Under the pieces are notes generated by a model. That model was not told the DNA's origin, searched no databases, and saw only the letters and a program-made list of their open reading frames with translations. From STF1-107 sp964457935 (GTDB lineage: Bacteria; Bacillota; Clostridia; Christensenellales; UBA1242): a stretch of DNA of 11,569 bases. Positions 7,054-11,569 of this stretch are shown in pieces (within the stretch, counting starts at the first letter, position 1; every line of letters starts with the position of its first letter). The stretch covers positions 1 through 11,569 of the forward strand of contig CAYWFC010000030.1 in NCBI GenBank assembly GCA_964457935.1, read 5' to 3'. The translations under genes and the position numbers were made by a program.

Positions 7054-7213
7054 TGAGAGATGCGATGACGGAGAAATGTTAGAACAGAGAAATGTTAGAA
7101 CGGAGAAATGTTAGAACGGAGAAATGTTAGAACAGTGGGATGCGATGACAGTGGGATATTATGACAGAGAGATGTGATGACAATGGGATGTTAGGACAGT
7201 GGGATGCTAGGGT
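7054..7213. repeat. Tandem array of ten 16-bp units at the tsaD 3' end
   Basis: Ten head-to-tail 16-bp units are visible, at 7054, 7070, 7086, 7102, 7118, 7134, 7150, 7166, 7182 and 7198. The commonest is GGAGAAATGTTAGAAC; other units read AGTGGGATGCGATGAC and similar. The shared core is RATG followed by a purine-rich end in AC. Units 2-5 are nearly identical (one position differs), and the outer ones have diverged. The last unit and part of the ninth lie inside tsaD and encode its final residues and stop. There are no spacers, so it is a minisatellite and not a CRISPR array. Confidence 0.9.
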
Positions 7214-8213
7214 TAGGGGCGAGTGAAGTGTCGGCGAATGGGACTCCGCTCTGTATCATATAGTAGCCGGCGCTACCTATCATGGCGGCGTTGTCGGTGC
7301 AGTATTTCATCTCGGGGAAGTAGACTTGTTTGCCAAGGGCTTCGCACTGAGACTTCATATGTTCGCGCAAGTAGGCATTGGCAGACACACCGCCTGCGAT
7401 GACTATTTTGTCCATATTGTACTGGTCGCATGCGCGGATAGTCTTAGATATGAGTTCATCCATAGCCCATTTTTGGTAACTGGCGCAAATATCTGCGACT
7501 GGGAGAGGAGTGCCATTTTGCTCCAATCTATGCACGTAGTTTATGACGGCGGTTTTCTTGCCACTAAAGCTAAAATTTAGTCCCAGTGTCTCGGTAGTTT
7601 TGGCGAAAACTATATCATCTCTACCGCCTTCGGAGTATTTCTGTATCTTTGGTCCGCCGGGATAGCCCAAGCCCAGCACGCGAGCGACTTTGTCCAAACT
7701 CTCGCCCACTGAGTCATCTAGAGTCTCGCCTATCAGCACGTGATGGGTGTAACTCTCGACATTGATAAGTGCGGTATGTCCTCCGCTGACCAGCAGGCAC
7801 AAAAATGGTGGTTTCAGGTCAGGGTAGGAGATATAATTGCTCGCTATGTGACCGTATATATGATTGACTGCTATGAGTGGTTTGTGAGCCGAGTAGGCGA
7901 GTGCCTTGGCGTAGCTGACTCCTACCAGCAATGCGCCCAAAAGTCCCGCGCCGTAAGTGACTGCTATGGCGTCTATGTCGTCCAGAGTGCAGTTAGCCAC
8001 GCGCAGTGCCTCTGACACTACATTGTCTATGGCAGTGATGTGATTGCGACTAGCGACTTCGGGCACGACACCGCCGAAGCGAGTGTGTATGTCTATCTGA
8101 CTGCTCACGATATTGGACAGCACGCGTCTGCCGTCCACTACCACAGCGCAACTAGTCTCGTCGCAACTGCTCTCTATAGATAATATCTTGTAATTTTGTT
8201 TGAGATTGATCAT
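7191..8213 (-). CDS. tsaD: tRNA N6-adenosine threonylcarbamoyltransferase
   Basis: TsaD transfers the threonylcarbamoyl group from TC-AMP to A37 of tRNAs that read ANN codons, working with TsaB and TsaE. The 340-residue length is normal for the family. Visible motifs are IESSCDET (13-20), the metal-binding HIYGH (His118, His122), SGGHTAL, DDSVGESLDKVAR with GYPGGP, FSFSGKK, GGVSANAYLRE, and the C-terminal metal ligand Asp307 in YCTDNAA. GAAGG lies 8 nt before the ATG. prfB ends only 18 nt upstream on the same strand, so the two form an operon of translation genes. The last codons belong to a 16-bp tandem array. The protein itself looks intact. Confidence 0.97.
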   Translation of the reverse strand: MINLKQNYKILSIESSCDETSCAVVVDGRRVLSNIVSSQIDIHTRFGGVVPEVASRNHITAIDNVVSEALRVANCTLDDIDAIAVTYGAGLLGALLVGVSYAKALAYSAHKPLIAVNHIYGHIASNYISYPDLKPPFLCLLVSGGHTALINVESYTHHVLIGETLDDSVGESLDKVARVLGLGYPGGPKIQKYSEGGRDDIVFAKTTETLGLNFSFSGKKTAVINYVHRLEQNGTPLPVADICASYQKWAMDELISKTIRACDQYNMDKIVIAGGVSANAYLREHMKSQCEALGKQVYFPEMKYCTDNAAMIGSAGYYMIQSGVPFADTSLAPNPSIPLS

Positions 8214-8231
8214 AATATACCTTCGTTTGAT

Positions 8232-9339
8232 TTAGTTAGTCTTTAGCCATTTGAGATATTCATTCATAAACGGCTGGATGTCGCCATTCATCACGCTCTG
8301 CACGTCGCTGGTCTCATAGTCTGTCCTATGGTCTTTCACCATAGTATACGGGCAGAAAACGTACGATCGTATCTGGCTACCCCATTCGATATTCTTTTTC
8401 TCGCCTTTGAGTTCATTTAGGCGGGCTTGCTCGCGCTCCATCTCGAGGGCGATGAGTTTGCCTGTCAGGATTTTTAGTGCCATTTCTCTATTTTGTAGCT
8501 GGCTACGTTCGTTTTGGCAAGTCACTACAATACCGGTAGGCATATGGGTAATGCGTATAGCGGACTCGGTCTTATTCACGTGCTGACCGCCTGCGCCACC
8601 GCTCCTATATGTGTCTATCTGCAGGTCGTCAGAGTTTATCTTGTAATCACTACCTTTGACTAGCTCGGGGATGACTTCGACACTGGCGAATGATGTGTGA
8701 CGGCGGTTGCTACTATCGAATGGCGATATGCGCACCAGTCTATGCACTCCCATCTCACCTTTTAGCAAGCCGTAAGCGTTCTCGCCACGTATGGCGAATG
8801 TGATACTCTTTAGCCCAGCGTCATTGCCGGCGATGCTATCCAGCACTGCTGTCTCGTAGTCATTCTTGGTGGCGTACATATTATACATACGATAAAGCAT
8901 CTCGACCCAGTCTTGCGCCTCGGTACCGCCTGCGCCTGCGTGTATGGTGATGATAGCGTTGCTGTCGTCGTATTTGTCATTTAGCAATGTCTTGATACGC
9001 AAATCTTCGACCTGCTCCTTTAGGTCGCTCATCTCGTCGTACATGTCTTGGAGTATGCTGATGTCGTCGTCACTCTCGTGGTACAAGTCTATCATGGCGA
9101 TAAGGTCACTGATAGACGACTGCAATTTCTGCACTTTGGCGAACAATGTCTGCAGGCTCTTTATCTGTTTGTTTGTCGCCATGGCGTAGTCCATATTCGC
9201 CCAAAAAGTAGGGCTCTCGTGCTCTCTCATCAATATGGATAATTTTTCAGACTTTGCCTTTAAGTCAAAGACACTCCTTAGTCAGCTCGAAATCTCTCAC
9301 TACTGACTGTAAATCTAACTCTATATTCTCTATATTCAT
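8232..9339 (-). CDS. prfB: Peptide chain release factor 2, by programmed +1 frameshift
   Basis: RF2 reads UAA and UGA stop codons and releases the finished peptide. The gene is in two frames. Codons 1-24 run from ATG 9339 to CTT at 9268, and an in-frame TGA follows. Skipping one T continues in the +1 frame with GAC at 9266, giving 368 residues in all. The codon-recognition tripeptide SPF falls at 205-207 and the catalytic GGQ at 250-252, the same numbers as in E. coli RF2; Ser246 precedes GGQ. The upstream AAGGAG and CTTTGAC form the classical autoregulatory site, where scarce RF2 lets the shift occur. A caller limited to one frame would start near 9233 and lose 35 residues. tsaD follows after 18 nt. 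Confidence 0.95.
9264..9279 (-). promoter_or_regulatory. prfB: prfB programmed +1 frameshift signal
   Basis: On the minus strand AAGGAG-TGT-CTT-TGA-C is read. The internal Shine-Dalgarno stands 3 nt before the slippery CTT, and the TGA is followed by C, as in the standard RF2 signal. The UGA is codon 25, as I recall for Bacillus. Confidence 0.95.
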
Positions 9340-9346
9340 AACAATA

Positions 9347-9374
9347 ATTATAGTCAAAATCTCAAGAATGTCAA
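9347..9374 (-). promoter_or_regulatory. prfB promoter, possibly giving a leaderless mRNA
   Basis: On the minus strand a perfect TTGACA (9374-9369) and a perfect TATAAT (9352-9347) are separated by 16 bp. Only 7 nt lie between the TATAAT and the ATG at 9339, and no Shine-Dalgarno is present. Transcription would begin at about the start codon. Confidence 0.7.
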
Positions 9375-9423
9375 TCACTTTGCAGATTATGTGTGAGAAT
9401 ATCAAAAAATAGCGGAAAATATT

Positions 9424-9451
9424 TTGAAAAATCGGCAAACTATGGTAATAT
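9424..9451 (+). promoter_or_regulatory. nrnA promoter, possibly giving a leaderless mRNA
   Basis: TTGAAA (9424-9429), a 16-bp spacer and TAATAT (9446-9451), with an extended -10 TGG directly before it. Six nt separate the -10 box from the ATG at 9458, and no ribosome site is visible. Confidence 0.6.
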
Positions 9452-9457
9452 ACCTAT

Positions 9458-10408
9458 ATGGAACATTTGATACAGAAGATAAAAGAATACAGCGTGTATC
9501 CTTTCGTCATCGTAGGGCACGTCAATCCCGACTATGACTGCGTGGGGTCGTCGCTAGCGTTGGCGCTGGGGCTGAGCAGTATGGGCATCAATGCCAAAGT
9601 GCTGATGAACGACAAATACCTATCTATGCTAGACCAGATAGGCAAATCGCACCTAAGAGACTGGATAATAGGGCACGATGATGTGCCTAGCGAGTATGTA
9701 TTGTTCGGCGTGGACTGTAGTTCGCTAGACAGATATGGCGAATACGAGCCGTATTGGCATGGCGCGTCGCACACTCTGGTGCTCGACCATCATCATTACA
9801 ATGTCATCAATGCTGACGCCAAATATGTGGACGAGGACGCAGGGTCTACGACAGAGATTTTGCTAGATGTGCTGGAGCGAGCAGGGGCAGACATTACTCA
9901 GGACATGGCTGACCTGATGTATGTAGGGCTAGCGACTGACACTCTATGCTTCAGTGTGTCGCTCCGCCCGAACACTATGCTGGTGGCATCTAGACTGCTG
10001 GCGATGGGTGTGGACTACGAGTATCTAGTCAGAATGGCGATGAATAACAATACCATACACGATATGCAGATATTGGACCAAATGATAGGTCTGCTGGAGT
10101 ATGACACTATACACTTTTTGCCACTTGATACTAGGCCAGACAATGCGCCTGATTATGAGAAATATATGAGGCAATTCTCTGGCACACTACTCAATCTAGC
10201 CGAGGTGGAGCGTATGGCTATATTGGTGATACACGATGATAGGATCAAGATCACCTTTAGAGGCAAGAAGCCATTTAACATACTGAAATTGCAAGAAATA
10301 TTCGGCGGTGGCGGACACATGAAGGCATGCGGATTTACTTATCCCAATACTGATGTGGAGCAGTGCAAGCGCGACATAGTGGACTACATCAATAAGTACT
10401 GCGAATAA
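9458..10408 (+). CDS. nrnA: DHH/DHHA1 phosphoesterase, NrnA-type nanoRNase/pAp phosphatase
   Basis: The 316-residue enzyme belongs to the DHH-DHHA1 phosphoesterases. NrnA-type members degrade oligoribonucleotides of 2-5 nt and dephosphorylate 3'-phosphoadenosine 5'-phosphate, using Mn2+. Metal-site motifs are GHVNPDYDCVGS (20-31, a variant of GHxxPDGDAxGS with both Asp kept), VDCSS, the signature LDHHHYN and ATDTLCF. The C-terminal DHHA1 domain has FRGKKPFN and GGGGHMKACGF for substrate binding. The length fits the family. The ATG at 9458 gives the expected N-terminus, although no ribosome site precedes it. The gene diverges from prfB. Cyclic dinucleotide phosphodiesterases of the same family are the alternative, but they usually carry extra N-terminal domains not seen here. 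Confidence 0.85.
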   Translation: MEHLIQKIKEYSVYPFVIVGHVNPDYDCVGSSLALALGLSSMGINAKVLMNDKYLSMLDQIGKSHLRDWIIGHDDVPSEYVLFGVDCSSLDRYGEYEPYWHGASHTLVLDHHHYNVINADAKYVDEDAGSTTEILLDVLERAGADITQDMADLMYVGLATDTLCFSVSLRPNTMLVASRLLAMGVDYEYLVRMAMNNNTIHDMQILDQMIGLLEYDTIHFLPLDTRPDNAPDYEKYMRQFSGTLLNLAEVERMAILVIHDDRIKITFRGKKPFNILKLQEIFGGGGHMKACGFTYPNTDVEQCKRDIVDYINKYCE

Positions 10409-10429
10409 AATGTGGATGTGCTCAAAAAT

Positions 10430-10460
10430 AAGGAGTATCTGTGTGGATACTCCTTTTTGT
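10430..10460. terminator. Bidirectional terminator between convergent genes
   Basis: AAGGAGTATC (10430-10439) pairs perfectly with GATACTCCTT (10446-10455) around a 6-nt TGTGTG loop. T's follow on the plus strand, and TTATTTTT follows on the minus strand. It serves nrnA and the GNAT-like gene. Confidence 0.85.
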
Positions 10461-10471
10461 GTCGAAATATA

Positions 10472-10981
10472 TTATTTTTTGGTCAGTTTGTCTATATATT
10501 TTTGCGCACTAGTGCGGTCAATCTCGTACTGATATGAATTCTGCTTTTCGCCACAAATCTGCGCGCCTAGGTGAGTGAATGTCTTGCTCGATAGGGCGTT
10601 ATTTTTGTTTATGCTAAAGTATGCATGGCGGTGCTGACAAAATGCTGGCTCATTTAGTATAAAATCAATGGTATAAAGAATTAATTTTGAGCTTCTGACA
10701 GTTTGATTGAATTGGATCTCGCTGACAGTAATGCCATCGTGGGTCTCCATTATCTCTATAAATCCGCATATGTCGCCATTAAAGTATATCAGGTAAATGT
10801 AGAAATGCTCGTCATCTAAGTTTCGCTGTAGATTATTGACCCAAATAGATTTATCGCCACTTCGTAATGCAAACCCAATATGTGACATATTGTCGCTGAT
10901 GATGTCGAACATAGTGTCAAACTCCTCGTCTGACAGATGCCTTTTCCTCAAGAAACGGAAGTTCTTGTAAATTTGTGTCAA
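10472..10981 (-). CDS. GNAT-like acetyltransferase family protein
   Basis: The 169-residue protein follows the GNAT layout. An N-terminal helical part is followed by the strand pair YIYLIYFNGDICGFIEI (about 61-77) and a central region with SEIQFNQTVRSSKL, where the acetyl-CoA loop is expected. The late motif INKNNALSSKTFTHLGAQICGE resembles the usual N..A...Y...GF segment, and the end is basic. The acetyl-CoA pyrophosphate loop is not canonical, so activity is uncertain and the substrate is unknown. The start is TTG at 10981, chosen because AGGAG lies 7 nt upstream and no nearby ATG fits. It lies behind the XRE regulator gene on the same strand, with 54 nt between them. Confidence 0.6.
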   Translation of the reverse strand: MTQIYKNFRFLRKRHLSDEEFDTMFDIISDNMSHIGFALRSGDKSIWVNNLQRNLDDEHFYIYLIYFNGDICGFIEIMETHDGITVSEIQFNQTVRSSKLILYTIDFILNEPAFCQHRHAYFSINKNNALSSKTFTHLGAQICGEKQNSYQYEIDRTSAQKYIDKLTKK

Positions 10982-11017
10982 AATTTTCTCCTAGGATGAT
11001 ACTATAACAATACTGCA

Positions 11018-11031
11018 ATGTAAATTTACAT
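11018..11031. promoter_or_regulatory. Perfect 14-bp palindrome, operator candidate
   Basis: ATGTAAATTTACAT is its own reverse complement. It lies 4 nt after the XRE gene and 36 nt upstream of the GNAT-like start. The position suits binding by the adjacent XRE dimer; this is inferred. Confidence 0.5.
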
Positions 11032-11035
11032 AATT

Positions 11036-11269
11036 TTAGTCGTCTATGTCGTCAAAGATGGGATCGGCGAAGAAGTCTGAGAGAGTAATGCCCAATGTCG
11101 AACAAATCTGATAAACTGTATCTGTGCTAACTCTTTTCTTTTTGTTATTCACCACATCGCAAATGGTCGAGCGTGGTATGCCACCATTTTTGAATAATGA
11201 GTATTGAGACAAGTCCCTGTCTGATAATAATTGCTGTACTTTGAAAGCAATGGCTTCTGTTAATTTCAT
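11036..11269 (-). CDS. XRE-family helix-turn-helix regulator
   Basis: The 77-residue protein is essentially a single Cro/C1-type DNA-binding domain. The HTH lies at about 18-48 (LSQYSLFKNGGIPRSTICDV) and is followed by VSTDTVYQICSTLGITLSDFF, the typical fourth and fifth helices. The tail is short and acidic (FDDIDD). There is no sensor domain, so it probably acts as a constitutive dimeric repressor. AAAGGG lies upstream of the ATG. Three TATACTT copies in its promoter region and a palindrome after its stop are possible binding sites. The gene lies between spo0A and the GNAT-like gene on the same strand. Confidence 0.9.
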   Translation of the reverse strand: MKLTEAIAFKVQQLLSDRDLSQYSLFKNGGIPRSTICDVVNNKKKRVSTDTVYQICSTLGITLSDFFADPIFDDIDD

Positions 11270-11308
11270 AAGTATAACCCTTTTAAGTATATTTACCTAA
11301 AAAGTATA
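11270..11308 (-). promoter_or_regulatory. Triple TATACTT repeat in the XRE gene promoter region
   Basis: On the minus strand TATACTT occurs at 11308-11302, 11291-11285 and 11276-11270, at steps of 17 and 15 bp. The copy furthest upstream is the best -10 candidate, although its -35 is weak. The others sit between it and the start codon, a layout compatible with autorepression. Confidence 0.4.
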
Positions 11309-11449
11309 AATATTATTCACAAATATTTAGTCCGCTACTCAGAACGCTTTATTTTTATTTGAATAAGACAGAATATGACGAATTATGCTAAAAGAAAAGA
11401 TTTAAGGATAATCAATTTATATAGGGCAGGAGATGATGTGTAGCAGGTA
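11309..11449. other. Spacer between spo0A and the XRE gene
   Basis: A+T-rich DNA with no supported gene. A 22-codon plus-strand frame at 11375-11443 has no ribosome site. I see no clear terminator after spo0A; the spacer presumably holds the XRE gene's promoter. Confidence 0.4.
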
Positions 11450-11569
11450 TTAGGCGCCTTCGATGAGCATTTTGTCTGCCACGAGTGCGATGAATTCGCC
11501 GTTGGTGGGCTTTTCGTTGCTAGAGTAGACTTTGATGCCGAAGAGATTGTTGATATTCTCTATCTTTCC
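11450..11569 (-). CDS. spo0A: Stage 0 sporulation protein A, C-terminal fragment (cut by window edge)
   Basis: The last 39 residues of Spo0A, the response regulator that commits the cell to sporulation, are present; the rest lies beyond the right edge. The conserved ending of the DNA-binding effector domain is clear, with INNLFGI followed by KPTNGEFIALVADKM. It closely follows the Spo0A pattern of LFGY...KPTNSEFIA(M)VADKL. The stop is TAA at 11450-11452. The receiver domain cannot be seen. This is the best marker in the window for an endospore-forming Firmicute. Confidence 0.9.
   Translation of the reverse strand, partial: GKIENINNLFGIKVYSSNEKPTNGEFIALVADKMLIEGA

Noticed and set aside
7054..7213. 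CRISPR array
   Set aside because: The 16-bp units are directly abutting with no unique spacers, and no cas genes are in the window.
9232..9263. prfB as a pseudogene broken by a frameshift
   Set aside because: The break is the canonical RF2 recoding site, with a correctly spaced internal Shine-Dalgarno.
11375..11443. 22-codon plus-strand frame before spo0A
   Set aside because: No ribosome site, no recognisable family, and a length expected by chance.

Overview
The window looks like chromosome of a sporulating Firmicute, probably a clostridial lineage. It ends in the C-terminus of Spo0A and carries a CwlD-type cortex amidase, a DnaD-domain protein paired with a DnaI/DnaC-type ATPase, a frameshifted prfB, tsaD and an NrnA-type DHH phosphoesterase. 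The housekeeping genes have moderate G+C, and the accessory stretches (about 4182-4505 and 5300-6970) are visibly A+T-richer. No species is assigned.

Layout, left to right. Positions 1-246 hold no convincing gene, only a possible repeat-protein remnant at the edge. A secreted M1-type metallopeptidase lipoprotein (247-1722, minus) diverges from the operon for a multi-repeat DnaD-domain protein and an AAA+ helicase-loader-like ATPase (1835-4181, plus). The space between them holds a good sigma-A promoter and an 18-bp palindrome. A broken small reading frame and a strong bidirectional terminator follow, then the amidase on the minus strand (4506-5207).

An A+T-rich accessory island (about 5300-6970, plus) comes next. 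It has a start-less 3' coding remnant, translationally coupled to a 97-residue His-rich protein that resembles the C-terminal tip of a polymorphic toxin. Behind it lie a zinc-ribbon protein and a third protein, both resembling immunity proteins. Two hairpins bracket the island. A 16-bp tandem repeat (7054-7213) follows and runs into the last codons of tsaD.

A prfB-tsaD operon (minus) diverges from nrnA (plus). prfB needs a programmed +1 frameshift at an in-frame UGA. The promoters of prfB and nrnA both place the -10 box only 6-7 nt from the start codon, with no Shine-Dalgarno sequence, so both mRNAs may be leaderless. nrnA converges on a GNAT-like gene through a bidirectional terminator. The GNAT-like gene (TTG start) lies behind a small XRE regulator, with a perfect 14-bp palindrome between them. 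The 3' end of spo0A closes the window.

The most interesting parts are the orphan toxin/immunity-like cassette, the paired leaderless promoters, the tandem repeat apparently seeded from the tsaD 3' end, and the A-B-A-B duplicated DnaD-domain protein.
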